Shown: one piece after another, positions 1 to 9,144 of the stretch
Position numbering within the stretch: the first letter of the stretch is position 1
How the letters are laid out: each line of letters opens with the position of its first letter
Assembly: GCA_947446925.1 (NCBI GenBank)
Contig: CANFHU010000028.1
Coordinates: 1 to 32,316 of the forward strand
Direction: 5' to 3'
DNA length: 32,316 nucleotides
DNA from: Flavobacteriia bacterium
Lineage (GTDB): Bacteria > Bacteroidota > Bacteroidia > Flavobacteriales_D > Crocinitomicaceae
Position numbers and translations under genes: made by a program
Notes under the pieces: generated by a model
Told to the model about the DNA's origin: nothing
What the model saw: the letters and a program-made list of their open reading frames with translations, nothing else
Database searches by the model: none

Positions 1-333
1 AATTTTCAAATTCCCCCCCAAAAAAAATCTAACACAGTTAGATCCCTCTGTGCCCTCTATCAATTCCATTCGTCAAAAAAATCTCCGAGTACTTTGTGTT
101 AAATTCCTCATAAACCTCAACACAATCGCCATCCTTACACTTCTCCCATGACCGCAGGTCTCTCAATATCCCTACCAACCCAACCATTTTACTCAATCTC
201 TCAATCGTAACCCCTTCTTCATTCTAACTTCACGCTTCATTACATACCTCATTAATTTGCAAATTTTACCCTGAGCTTGTCGAAGGGCTCCAAATTAATA
301 ATTACCTTAGCAGTTATATTTTAACAAACACAA
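1..333. other. Left-edge intergenic region, no gene seen
   Basis: No convincing coding region is visible on either strand in these 333 bases. The stretch holds a weak hairpin (ATCTAAC at 27-33, GTTAGAT at 37-43); read on the minus strand it is followed by eight Ts, so it could be a weak minus-strand terminator, although no minus-strand gene precedes it here. Positions 82-103 (CTCCG..ACTTTGTGTTAAA) resemble the end of the 137-bp repeat found at 18469-18756 and look like a decayed copy. A CCTGAGCTTGTCGAAGG element lies at 269-287. The promoter of the symporter gene should lie in the last ~50 bases, but no clear TANNTTTG box is seen there. Confidence 0.6.
269..287. repeat. CCTGAGCTTGTCGAAGG-type short repeat
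   Basis: The sequence CCCTGAGCTTGTCGAAGGG has complementary ends (CCCT/AGGG). A second version lies at 11161-11181 with ATCCT/AGGAT ends. Versions of this element are widespread between bacterial genes; that statement is from memory of genome data, and its function is not established. It sits 46 bases upstream of the symporter start. Confidence 0.6.
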
Positions 334-1839
334 ATGACCCCAACTTTAGTCGCTACCGTACTGATTTCCTACTTTTTAGTACTGATTTTAATCGCCTATC
401 TAACATCCAGAAATACCGACTCAGAAACTTTTTTTACCGGAAACAAACAAAGTCCATGGTATTTAGTGGCTTTTGGGATGATAGGTGCGTCTCTTTCTGG
501 GGTGACTTTCATCTCAGTTCCAGGAAAAGTGTTACACGAAAGTATGGCGTATTTCCAGATCGTATTGGGATATGTACTTGGGTATTTGGTGATCGCTAAA
601 GTGTTGATGCCCATTTATTACCGCATGAATGTGGTGTCGATTTACCAATATTTACAAGAAAGATTTGGGTTTATGACCTATAAAACAGGAGCAGGATTTT
701 TCATTCTTTCTAGAACCTTGGGTTCCGCCATCCGTTTGTATTTGGCAACTTTTGTACTCCAATTGTTTTTATTTCAAGATTTAGGGGTTCCTTATTGGGT
801 GACAGCCTTCGTAACAGTTGCTTTGATTTGGGTGTATACCTTTAAAGGCGGAATCAAAACGATTGTGTACACCGATACGTTCCAGACGTTTTTCTTGATA
901 AGTGCGGTGATTTTATGTACCGCTGTAATTGCAAATGTATTGGATGTCAATCTTTTTGGACTGTTTGATCTAATCTCCAAAACTAAAACAGAGGCAGGAA
1001 ATTCGATGACCAAAATATTCTTTTTCGACGACGTAAATTCGACTTTGTATTTCCCAAAACAATTTTTTGGTGGAATGTTTTTAGCGATTGCCATGACCGG
1101 CTTAGACCAAGATTTAATGCAGAAAAACTTGACCTGTAAGTCCTTGAAAGACGCACAGAAAAATATGTATTCGTTTACCACAATTTTGGTGTTTGTAAAC
1201 TTCTTGTTCCTAATTTTAGGTGGTGCTTTGTATGTTTTTGCGAATCAAAAAGGAATTGCTTTACCGATGAAAGAAGGGAACGTGGTAACAGACCATGTTT
1301 TCCCAACTTTGGCGCTTGGTAGTTTCGGAACCATTGCGGGGGTGTTTTTCTTGCTTGGAATCACAGCGTCTTCGTATGCTTCTGCAGATAGTGCGTTAGC
1401 GGCATTGACGACCGGTTTTTGTGTCGACTTCTTAAATTTCTATAAGCGCGACGAGAAACAAAAAAAGCGCTTACAATTGTATGTACACATCGCTTTTTCC
1501 CTCTTGTTTTTGTTTATTATTCTGGGGACAGAAGTGTATATTTCGAAAAATCCAGGCAGTGATTTAATTGGAACGATCTTAAAAATAGCATCGTATACCT
1601 ACGGACCTTTACTTGGATTATTTACATTTGGAATTTTTACCAAACGCCAAATTCGTGATCGTTATTCCTTGATAATTTGTGTTTTAGCGCCAATTATCTG
1701 TTTTTACATCGCGAGCAACTCCGAAAAAATGTTAAACGGCTACAAGTTTGGCTATGAATTACTGATTGTAAATGGAATCCTTACGTACTTTGGACTTTGG
1801 TTAATTTCGTTGGGATTAACAAAAAAAGAGATGCAGTAA
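334..1839 (+). CDS. Sodium:solute symporter (SSS family)
   Basis: Predicted inner-membrane Na+-coupled symporter of 501 residues, normal for the SSS family. About 13 hydrophobic segments alternate with short loops from residue 4 to the end. The N-terminal pattern (YFLVLILIAYLTSR.. then a FFTGNKQSPWYLVAFGM block near residues 33-50) and the small-residue stretch ASSYASADSALAALTT, in the position of the Na2-site helix, are typical of the family. The substrate cannot be read from sequence; sugars, amino acids, pantothenate and sialic acid are all transported by relatives. The ATG at 334 is the first reasonable start. A hairpin follows immediately after the stop, so the gene is probably transcribed on its own. 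Confidence 0.9.
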   Translation: MTPTLVATVLISYFLVLILIAYLTSRNTDSETFFTGNKQSPWYLVAFGMIGASLSGVTFISVPGKVLHESMAYFQIVLGYVLGYLVIAKVLMPIYYRMNVVSIYQYLQERFGFMTYKTGAGFFILSRTLGSAIRLYLATFVLQLFLFQDLGVPYWVTAFVTVALIWVYTFKGGIKTIVYTDTFQTFFLISAVILCTAVIANVLDVNLFGLFDLISKTKTEAGNSMTKIFFFDDVNSTLYFPKQFFGGMFLAIAMTGLDQDLMQKNLTCKSLKDAQKNMYSFTTILVFVNFLFLILGGALYVFANQKGIALPMKEGNVVTDHVFPTLALGSFGTIAGVFFLLGITASSYASADSALAALTTGFCVDFLNFYKRDEKQKKRLQLYVHIAFSLLFLFIILGTEVYISKNPGSDLIGTILKIASYTYGPLLGLFTFGIFTKRQIRDRYSLIICVLAPIICFYIASNSEKMLNGYKFGYELLIVNGILTYFGLWLISLGLTKKEMQ

Positions 1840-1860
1840 GGATGCTGTAATACAGCATCC
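1840..1860 (+). terminator. Hairpin, probable terminator of the symporter gene
   Basis: Perfect 10-bp inverted repeat GGATGCTGTA / TACAGCATCC around a single A, starting one base after the symporter stop codon. The T-rich tail is weak (CCATTTTAT), so it may work as a 3'-end stabilising hairpin as much as an intrinsic terminator. Confidence 0.6.
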
Positions 1861-1891
1861 CCATTTTATAAAATAAAATGTAAGAAAAACA

Positions 1892-3034
1892 ATGAAATTA
1901 CTACTCGCAGATAACGGCTTACACTTACGCTTCGCACCACTGACATTGACTCGTCCGTTGGGAAATCTACGTATCGGGATTCTAACAAACGATGAGCGTT
2001 GGGAAGAATTGTGTCCGGAAGCTGAAATCTTTTTTGAAACGGAAGATTACTTACAAACGAAATTTCCTGGAACAAACACGTATACCTGGAGAATCAATGC
2101 GGCAGTAATTCCATCAGAAGAATTAGTGGCAATCGCATACCAATTGTCCGAAGGAGATGTATTGATGTATGGAGAAACATGGATTTTGGAAGTAGGACAA
2201 AATCCTACGAACAAGATTAACTATGTTGGTGAACCCTTGGTGATTCTCGAAAATCGGTGGGATATTTTTCAACGCAATGGTGAAGTGTTACCTGCTGATT
2301 TTAATTTTCTTACGGAAGATAGAACATCCTGTGAAATCTCAAAAACAAACACAATTATTGGGGATATTAACCAGTTATTTGTGGAGGAAGGAGTGAAAAT
2401 CGAAGGATGTATTTTGAATACGCGCACTGGACCAATTTACCTAGGGGAAAATTCGGAAGTGATGGAAGGATCGATTATTAGAGGGCCTTTTGCACTAGGG
2501 GAAGAAGCCTGTGTGAAGTTAGCAACCAAAATTTACGGTCCAACAACCATTGGACCTCATTGTCGCGTTGGTGGTGAGGTGAATAATGTAGTTTTTCAAG
2601 CATATTCGAACAAAGGACACGACGGATTTTTGGGAAATGCAGTTCTTGGGGAATGGTGTAATTTGGGAGCAGATACGAATTCTTCCAATTTGAAGAATAA
2701 TTATTCCACCGTAAAAGCGTATTCCTACGAAACCGAGAAAATGGAGAACACCGACATTACGTTTATGGGATTAATCATGGGAGATCACAGTAAGAGCGGT
2801 ATCAATACGATGTTTAATACGGCAACGGTTGTAGGAGTTTCTACAAATATCTATGGCGCAGGATTTCCGGATAAAAATGTAAAGTCCTTTACATGGGGAG
2901 GAGCAGAAGGAGTGGTTCCGTTTGATTTAGAGAAAGCAATCCAAGTGGCAGAAGCAATGATGGAACGTCGCCATGTTACATTTACCGAGGGAGATCGTAG
3001 TATTTTTGAATATTTAAAAGCAAGCAAATTTTAG
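1892..3034 (+). CDS. GlmU-like sugar nucleotidyltransferase (Bacteroidota type)
   Basis: A 380-residue protein of the alternative GlmU family of Bacteroidota, predicted to make UDP-N-acetylglucosamine for the cell wall and LPS from glucosamine-1-phosphate. The N-terminal segment (LRFAPLTLTRPLGNLRIGIL, residues ~12-31) stands in for the usual LxxGxGTRM nucleotide-binding loop; this variant is the mark of the family. From about residue 155 the chain shows hexapeptide-repeat character (I/V-G-x-x patterns such as IIGDI, IYGPTTIGPHCRVGGEV), the left-handed beta-helix acetyltransferase fold. ATG at 1892 starts right at the conserved first strand. The stop codon overlaps the GTG of the next gene by one base, so the two are translationally coupled. 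Assignment by family resemblance; which of the two GlmU activities are retained is not proven. Confidence 0.85.
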   Translation: MKLLLADNGLHLRFAPLTLTRPLGNLRIGILTNDERWEELCPEAEIFFETEDYLQTKFPGTNTYTWRINAAVIPSEELVAIAYQLSEGDVLMYGETWILEVGQNPTNKINYVGEPLVILENRWDIFQRNGEVLPADFNFLTEDRTSCEISKTNTIIGDINQLFVEEGVKIEGCILNTRTGPIYLGENSEVMEGSIIRGPFALGEEACVKLATKIYGPTTIGPHCRVGGEVNNVVFQAYSNKGHDGFLGNAVLGEWCNLGADTNSSNLKNNYSTVKAYSYETEKMENTDITFMGLIMGDHSKSGINTMFNTATVVGVSTNIYGAGFPDKNVKSFTWGGAEGVVPFDLEKAIQVAEAMMERRHVTFTEGDRSIFEYLKASKF

Positions 3035-4875
3035 TGAAAGCATTATTAGAAATTTACAGACAGACATTTAAATATAAGGGAACAGCTGTATTAGTGATTG
3101 TTTCCAACTTACTTTTTGTCATTTTTAACCTTATTTCATTGGTATTATTTATACCATTTCTACAATTATTATTTAGAGATCCGAAAGAGAAAGTAGAATT
3201 GGTTGCACAACCTTTCTACCACGGAGGATTTTTAGATTTTTTCACGTATTGCTCGAAGGTTTTTCAGTACGAAATGCAACAAATGGTACTACGGGATCCG
3301 AAAGATGCCTTATTGTTCATTTGTATTACCATGCTTTTTGCTTTCTTTTTTAAGAATTTATTTCGCTACATGGCTGTATTTCATCAATCTCAATTACGCA
3401 TGGCGGTAGTACGTGATTTGCGCGATAAATTGTTTCAAAAAGCAATGAAATTACCACTTTCCTTTTATACGAATGAGAAAAAAGGAGATATCATGTCGCG
3501 TATGAATTCCGATGCTAATGAAATTGAAGTCGCTGTAATTGCCATGTTGGAATTAATTTTTAGAGAACCAATTTCGTTAATTACATATTTAGCAGTGTTG
3601 ATTTATTGGAGTCCTTCCTTAACCTTATTCTCCTTGATTTTGTTGCCGATTTCTGCGTTAATTATCGCGTTAATTCGTAAAAGTTTAAAGCGTACCGCAA
3701 AAAATCAACAAGAACAAATGGGGGTCCTTTTCTCTGTATTGGAAGAAAATTTATCCGGAATACGTATTATAAAAGCGTTTAATGCTGTTCCATATGTGAA
3801 TTCTATTTTCGCTACGATTAATCTGAAGCATCAAAAATTAACGACTTTAACATTTAGAAAAAAAGATTTATCCTCTCCTTTAAATGAGTTTTTAGGATCC
3901 ATTGTATTGATGGGAATTGTTTGGTATGGTGGAAATATGATCTTGGATACGCAGAGTGCTTCCAAATTAACTGGAGAGGAGTTCTTGACATTTATTATTG
4001 TTTTTTCCCAATTATTACGACCAATTTCGAGTATCGCATTCAATATTGGAGCACTGAATAAAGCCGAAGTGTCACAGGATAGAATCAATGAAATTTTACA
4101 TGCAGATGAGAAAATTTATGAATCAGAAAATCCGATTCCACTTCCGGTATTAAAAAATGGAATTACATATAAAAACATTCGTTTTAAATATAAAGAGGAA
4201 TGGGTATTGAAAGATATTGATTTATATATTCCACAAGGTAAAACGGTTGCATTAGTAGGGGAGTCTGGAAGTGGAAAATCTACCATTTCTGATTTATTAC
4301 CTCGTTTTTATGACATCCAAGAAGGGGAGATTTTATTTGATGATGTTAACATAAAAGACGCATCTATTACCGATTTAAGGAGTCATATAGGTATGGTGAC
4401 TCAAGAATCCATATTATTCAACGATACGGTGCGAAATAACATCGCTTTTGGATTGACCACCGCAAAAGAGGAAGAAATTATCGAAGCAGCAAAAATCGCC
4501 AATGCTCATGATTTTATTATGTCTTTGGAGAATGGTTATGATACGAATATTGGAGAACGTGGAAATAAATTATCTGGTGGACAAAAACAGAGAGTAAGTA
4601 TCGCACGTGCGGTATTACGAAATCCATCGATTTTGATACTAGATGAGGCTACTTCTGCGTTAGATACAGAAAGTGAAAAATTAGTGCAAGATGCTTTAGA
4701 AAAATTAATGCAAAATCGAACTTCATTGGTTATTGCGCATCGATTGAGTACCATAAAAAATGCAGATTTAATTGTCGTTTTACAAAAAGGAAAAATTGTC
4801 GAACAAGGAACGCACAATGAATTGATTGATAAGAAAGGTTTCTACTTTTCATTGTGTAATATGCAAGGAATGTAA
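3034..4875 (+). CDS. MsbA-type ABC transporter, fused permease and ATPase
   Basis: A 613-residue ABC half-transporter predicted to act as a homodimeric lipid or drug exporter in the inner membrane. Residues ~1-350 form six membrane helices with the LPLSFYTNEKKGDIMSRMNS coupling segment typical of MsbA-like exporters. The ATPase domain has Walker A GESGSGKST (409-417), signature LSGGQ (513-517), Walker B ILILDE ending at D537/E538 and the H-loop histidine H569 (IAHRLS), so it is complete. The start is GTG at 3034, sharing its G with the preceding TAG; no better start lies nearby. One base separates its stop from the next gene. Linkage to a GlmU-like enzyme fits a role in export of lipid A core or another envelope lipid, but this is inference. 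Confidence 0.92.
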   Translation: MKALLEIYRQTFKYKGTAVLVIVSNLLFVIFNLISLVLFIPFLQLLFRDPKEKVELVAQPFYHGGFLDFFTYCSKVFQYEMQQMVLRDPKDALLFICITMLFAFFFKNLFRYMAVFHQSQLRMAVVRDLRDKLFQKAMKLPLSFYTNEKKGDIMSRMNSDANEIEVAVIAMLELIFREPISLITYLAVLIYWSPSLTLFSLILLPISALIIALIRKSLKRTAKNQQEQMGVLFSVLEENLSGIRIIKAFNAVPYVNSIFATINLKHQKLTTLTFRKKDLSSPLNEFLGSIVLMGIVWYGGNMILDTQSASKLTGEEFLTFIIVFSQLLRPISSIAFNIGALNKAEVSQDRINEILHADEKIYESENPIPLPVLKNGITYKNIRFKYKEEWVLKDIDLYIPQGKTVALVGESGSGKSTISDLLPRFYDIQEGEILFDDVNIKDASITDLRSHIGMVTQESILFNDTVRNNIAFGLTTAKEEEIIEAAKIANAHDFIMSLENGYDTNIGERGNKLSGGQKQRVSIARAVLRNPSILILDEATSALDTESEKLVQDALEKLMQNRTSLVIAHRLSTIKNADLIVVLQKGKIVEQGTHNELIDKKGFYFSLCNMQGM

Positions 4876-4876
4876 T

Positions 4877-7267
4877 ATGAAGAAAACAAAGTTCCATCGT
4901 ACATCGAATGCCGTAAAATGCGTTTTACTATGGATACTTATGTTCACTTTTCAAGCGCGCGCGCAATTAATGACCAAGGTAGATAATGCAGACAATTTGG
5001 TACAAAATGTTTTGTTGGGACCAGGGGTAAAAGTTTCAAACATTAAATACAATGGTGCTTCAGTTGCTCTAGGATTCTTTGATGGTTCCAAATCAAATAT
5101 TGGTCTCAAAAGTGGAATAGTTATGACAACTGGAACTGTTATCGGAAATGATGGGCCGCGAGGTCCTAATAATTCTGCCTCTGCAGGGATGGACAATGGA
5201 TTTTTGGGAAATTATTTATTAGATCAAATTATTGCGAAGGAAACTCCTTCTGGAAATTCACCGAAAAGTACCTTTAATGCTGCGTCTTTAGAAATTCAAT
5301 TTATCCCGATGGCGGATACCGTGAAGTTTAATTATGTTTTTGGTTCAGAAGAATATCCAGAGTTTGTTGGTTCAGAATTTAATGATTTATTCGCTTTTTT
5401 TATTGCAGGTCCAGGAATTACCGGACAAAAAAACATCGCATTATTACCCAATGGTACGCCTGTAACCATTAATAATGTAAACGATCAAGGTAGCCCGAAT
5501 GCAAAGTATTATGTGAATAATAAATTTGGTCAAACAGTGCAATACGATGGGTTTACGCGTGTATTAACAGCCATGTCTCGCGTAGAGTGTGGTAAAACAT
5601 ATACTTTAACCATCACGATTGCGGATGTTGGGGATGCTGCATTTGATTCTGGTTTATTTTTACAAGCAAATAGTTTATCTGCAAAAGTGGATTTAGTTGC
5701 AACTCAAAAATTATCCAAAGAATTTTTTAAAGATACTATCACAATGGCAGAAGGGTGTACTTCTGGCAGAATTACCGTGCGAAAATTACCCGGATCCAAA
5801 AATATAGCGTATAAAATACCTATTATCTACAAAGGTTCTGCTTCTATAGGTGTAGATTATACCACTTCTACTCCTAGCGAATTGATTTTACCTGTTGGAA
5901 AAGATTCCGTATCATTTGATATTACTACCCTTCAAGATAATATAAAAGAAGGGTTAGATTCCATAATCATCGATCTAATGTTTCCGGATGCTTGTGGAAA
6001 TACCTATGCAGAGAAAAAGGTGTTATACATTAAAGATATTGAACCAATAAAAATTACGATGCTGGATGATACGGTATATTGCGAAGGGGAAATCGTTACT
6101 TTAAATCCAATTTGTACCGGTGGGTTAGAGCCGTATTCCTACCTTTGGAATACTGGAGACAAGAAAACTGCGATAAGTGTTTCACCTACAAGTACGCAAC
6201 AATTCGATGTATCTGTATCGGATGTTTGTTTTAACACGACGAAAAAAACAAATACGGTGATTGTAATGAAATACAAACCATTACGCGTTGCGCCTCTTGC
6301 GAATATTTCCGAAATTTGTCCGTATTTACCCACTAAAGTAATGGCAAATGCATCCGAAGGTGCAGGTTTTTATACCTATGCCTGGAGCGATGGCAAAAAA
6401 ATAGTAGATGTCCATCAAGAAGCGATGGTAAAACCACCTAAAACTACGAATTATACGGTAACCGTTACCGATCGATGCGGGGAAAAAACAAGTACTTCTT
6501 TTCTTTATACGATAACAAGTCCACCTTTAATCACCAAGATTTCACCAGATACTACTGTGTGTAAAGGAGATTCAGCAGTGCTTTTCGCAAGTGCAACAGG
6601 AGGATTGGGTAAATATACCTTTACATGGATTCCATCAAACGATACTACGAACTCAATGGTTGTTAAACCAGTTTCTTCCAGTGAATATTTTGTGTTTGTG
6701 GGGGATGAATGTAAAACCTTTACAGTTCGTGACACAGTTACTGTATACGTGAATAAACCGCCTGTGAGTTTTAGTTATTTTGGAACACCAATTGTAAATC
6801 AATCTATTGATTTTATTAATCATTCTCCAAAGTATCCTAAATATACTTGGGAGTTTGGTAATGGCAGCATAGCAGAAACTCGAAATGCATCGGTGGTATA
6901 CACAGATTCTAGTGTGTATGATGTAACGTTAACGATACAAGATTCTGCAGGGTGTAAAAATTCTACCACCCAAAAATTACAAATATATTATCCGTATTCT
7001 TTGTATATTCCAAACGCATTTACTCCAAACGGGGATGGGGTTAACGATTATTTTATGCCAGTGCTTACTTCGGTAGTTACGGTGGAATTTTCAATTTTCA
7101 ATCGTTGGGGAGAAGAAATTTATTATTCGCGCGACATGCGCCCACGTTGGGATGGAACCTATAATGGCGTGCTCTCGCCAAATGATATATATACATATAA
7201 AATTCAGGTAGTTAATATTCTAGAGAAATTGGAAACCTATACTGGACATGTTTCTCTCTGGAGATAA
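4877..7267 (+). CDS. Secreted choice-of-anchor L / Calx-beta / PKD protein with T9SS type B sorting domain
   Basis: A 796-residue cell-surface or secreted protein. ATG 4877 was chosen over an in-frame start 17 codons upstream because it begins a normal signal peptide (MKKTKFH.. hydrophobic core, ARAQ cleavage region) and lies one base after the ABC transporter stop. Domains in order: choice-of-anchor L domain (roughly 20-240, with the hallmark YVFGSEEYPEFVGSEFND near 151-168), a Calx-beta-like segment (~270-400), two or three Ig/SprB-like modules with CEGE..C and C-K-G-D-S patterns, a PKD-like domain (~630-705, YTWEFGNG) and a C-terminal gliding-motility/T9SS type B sorting domain (~710-796, IPNAFTPNGDGVNDYF ... 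FNRWGE ... YTYKIQV). Export would be by Sec, then the type IX system. Role unknown: adhesion or matrix is plausible. Confidence 0.9.
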   Translation: MKKTKFHRTSNAVKCVLLWILMFTFQARAQLMTKVDNADNLVQNVLLGPGVKVSNIKYNGASVALGFFDGSKSNIGLKSGIVMTTGTVIGNDGPRGPNNSASAGMDNGFLGNYLLDQIIAKETPSGNSPKSTFNAASLEIQFIPMADTVKFNYVFGSEEYPEFVGSEFNDLFAFFIAGPGITGQKNIALLPNGTPVTINNVNDQGSPNAKYYVNNKFGQTVQYDGFTRVLTAMSRVECGKTYTLTITIADVGDAAFDSGLFLQANSLSAKVDLVATQKLSKEFFKDTITMAEGCTSGRITVRKLPGSKNIAYKIPIIYKGSASIGVDYTTSTPSELILPVGKDSVSFDITTLQDNIKEGLDSIIIDLMFPDACGNTYAEKKVLYIKDIEPIKITMLDDTVYCEGEIVTLNPICTGGLEPYSYLWNTGDKKTAISVSPTSTQQFDVSVSDVCFNTTKKTNTVIVMKYKPLRVAPLANISEICPYLPTKVMANASEGAGFYTYAWSDGKKIVDVHQEAMVKPPKTTNYTVTVTDRCGEKTSTSFLYTITSPPLITKISPDTTVCKGDSAVLFASATGGLGKYTFTWIPSNDTTNSMVVKPVSSSEYFVFVGDECKTFTVRDTVTVYVNKPPVSFSYFGTPIVNQSIDFINHSPKYPKYTWEFGNGSIAETRNASVVYTDSSVYDVTLTIQDSAGCKNSTTQKLQIYYPYSLYIPNAFTPNGDGVNDYFMPVLTSVVTVEFSIFNRWGEEIYYSRDMRPRWDGTYNGVLSPNDIYTYKIQVVNILEKLETYTGHVSLWR

Positions 7268-7309
7268 GGTGAATTAATAATAAAGGCGTTTAAAATTAAA
7301 CAAGGTAAA

Positions 7310-8878
7310 ATGAAGTTTGGCATTGGTATTTTAGCTTTCCTAGTAGCAGGTAAGATTTTTGGACAAGTAAACGTAGAACAAAAGAATTGGCACAATACGG
7401 ATGCTGTGGGTTTGCATACAGAAAAAGCGTATTTATTATTAGCGAATAAACCATCCACGCCTGTTTTAGTTGCAGTTATCGATTCTGGAGTGGATTGTGA
7501 ACACGAAGATTTAGTTGGTAAAATTTGGACAAATTCAAAAGAAATTCCGAATAACCAAATCGATGATGATGGGAATGGATATGTAGATGATATTCATGGG
7601 TGGAATTTTTTAGGAAACGCAAAAGGAGAAATGCAAGAGTATGCGTGTTTTGAAAAAGTACGTATGTATCGTGCCTTAAGAGATAAATATGAGCGATTAA
7701 AGGAAAGTCAAATCAAACAAGAAGATAGAGACGAATATGCATTTTATTTGAAGGTGAAAAATGAAGTGTCGAGTGAAGTTGCAGAGTATAAGGGATATCA
7801 AAAACAATACGAGCAACTACCAATGCTAATAAAATATATTCCTCAGGTAGTAGCACAGATTTTAGGAAAACCAGATTATACATTGGAAGATTTGGAAAAA
7901 TGGAAACCTACAGATGCGGAAGGAAAAGAGGTGAAGATGTTAGCGGAAGCAATTTTGAATGGAGGTTTAAATTTAGAAGTGATCGAAGAACAAACAGAAC
8001 AAGTGAATGCGGCATTGAAATACCAGTTAAATATAGACTATAATGATCGTGAATTTGTGGATGACATACCAAGTGATTTTACGCAAGTAAAATATGGAAA
8101 TAATAACGTGGAAGGAAAGGATTCCAACCATGGAACACATGTTGCAGGAATTATCGCGGCGATAAGAAACAATAATTTAGGTTTAAATGGAATTGCAGAC
8201 AATGCACAAATCATGGTGTTACGTGCAGTGCCTAATGGCGATGAACAAGATAAAGATGTTGCTTTAGCCATTCGATATGCTGTGGATAATGGCGCTAAAA
8301 TCATCAATATGTCTTTTGGAAAAGGGTATTCACCATTTCAAAAAGAAGTATACGAAGCTTTGGCATATGCAAGTAGTAAAGATGTGTTGTTAGTACATGC
8401 TGCTGGAAATGACAGCAAAAATATAGATGTTGAACCAAATTTCCCAACACCTTTATATACGTTTCAAAAAGAGAAATTGCCATTATTTCTAACCATCGGT
8501 GCATCTACAAAAAATGCTAAAAAACATTTGGCAGCAGATTTTTCCAATTATGGTAAAGTTCAAGTGGATGTTTTTGCTCCGGGTAAAGATATTTACAGTA
8601 CAATTCCGAAAAGCATGTACAAAAAATACGATGGAACTTCCATGGCTGCTCCAATGGTTGCAGGTGTTGCAGCGTTATTAAAGTCTTACTTTCCAAGTTT
8701 AACGATGCTACAAATCAAAAATAACATACTTTTATCTGCTAAGTATTATGGTAAAACGAAACAAATTATTCCAGGAACAGAAAATACCACACGATTTAGC
8801 GATTTATCTGTAACAGGTGGGGTTGTTGATTTAGTAGAGGCTGTAAAATTGTGTGAAGTGGAGGTAGGTAAAAAATAG
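7310..8878 (+). CDS. S8 family (subtilisin-like) serine protease
   Basis: A 522-residue exported subtilase. The first ~19 residues form a signal peptide (MKFGIGILAFLVAGKIFGQ). The catalytic triad is visible as D58 in AVIDSGVD, H274 in SNHGTHVAG and S444 in GTSMAAPMVAG, with the oxyanion asparagine N367 in AAGND. About 215 residues separate D from H, far more than in subtilisin; the insert (~100-265) is charged and partly coiled-coil-like. Such inserts are common in Bacteroidota subtilases. No T9SS C-terminal sorting domain or pro-domain is apparent, so a periplasmic location is more likely than the cell surface. It follows the T9SS protein after 42 bases and may be in the same transcript. A perfect palindrome follows the gene. 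Confidence 0.92.
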   Translation: MKFGIGILAFLVAGKIFGQVNVEQKNWHNTDAVGLHTEKAYLLLANKPSTPVLVAVIDSGVDCEHEDLVGKIWTNSKEIPNNQIDDDGNGYVDDIHGWNFLGNAKGEMQEYACFEKVRMYRALRDKYERLKESQIKQEDRDEYAFYLKVKNEVSSEVAEYKGYQKQYEQLPMLIKYIPQVVAQILGKPDYTLEDLEKWKPTDAEGKEVKMLAEAILNGGLNLEVIEEQTEQVNAALKYQLNIDYNDREFVDDIPSDFTQVKYGNNNVEGKDSNHGTHVAGIIAAIRNNNLGLNGIADNAQIMVLRAVPNGDEQDKDVALAIRYAVDNGAKIINMSFGKGYSPFQKEVYEALAYASSKDVLLVHAAGNDSKNIDVEPNFPTPLYTFQKEKLPLFLTIGASTKNAKKHLAADFSNYGKVQVDVFAPGKDIYSTIPKSMYKKYDGTSMAAPMVAGVAALLKSYFPSLTMLQIKNNILLSAKYYGKTKQIIPGTENTTRFSDLSVTGGVVDLVEAVKLCEVEVGKK

Positions 8879-8895
8879 ATTAATAGTTTAATTGT

Positions 8896-8945
8896 TTTAT
8901 TACTTTGTAGGGATAGGGCATGCCCTATCCCTACAAAGTAATAAA
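8896..8945. repeat. Perfect 50-bp palindrome
   Basis: Every base from 8896 to 8920 pairs with 8921 to 8945, with no unpaired centre (..GATAGGGCA|TGCCCTATC..). The core GTAGGGATAGGGC and its complement are GC-rich while the flanks are AT-rich. It lies 18 bases after the protease stop and could end transcription in either direction, but it has no separate T-tract and looks like a mobile or REP-like palindromic unit. The rest of the gap, 8946-9088, shows no convincing gene. Confidence 0.85.
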
Positions 8946-9088
8946 TAAAACATATCTATATAAATAAACATAAACTGTAAATTTCGCTGAGATCCTCAAC
9001 CGTTCCAGTCAAATATACACTGACTATTAGATGTAAGTATGGACCATGTAAGGTGACTTTTTTGTTCAAAACATCTACTTCCATCACC

Positions 9089-9119
9089 TTGTATTTCAAA
9101 ACCAAAATCACTATTTTTG
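9089..9119 (+). promoter_or_regulatory. Probable Bacteroidota-type promoter of fbaA
   Basis: A TTG at 9089-9091 and TATTTTTG at 9112-9119 are separated by 20 bases, matching the TTG/TTTG - spacer - TANNTTTG pattern used by the primary sigma factor of Bacteroidota. The predicted start of transcription is around 9125, some 20 bases before the fbaA ATG. Confidence 0.6.
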
Positions 9120-9144
9120 TACCCGAAAACACAAATTTATAACT

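Noticed and set aside
20-43. Minus-strand intrinsic terminator at the left edge
   Set aside because: The hairpin is AT-rich and there is no minus-strand gene in front of it in the window, so it is mentioned only in the region note.
4826-4876. Upstream in-frame start of the T9SS cargo gene
   Set aside because: It would overlap the ABC transporter by 50 bases and place a non-signal stretch before a good signal peptide; ATG 4877 fits better.
8956-9084. Minus-strand 42-codon ORF (MEVDVLNKKVTLHGPYLHL..) upstream of fbaA
   Set aside because: It overlaps nothing but has no recognised family, no clear start signal and shares the gap with the fbaA promoter region; not enough support to call a gene.
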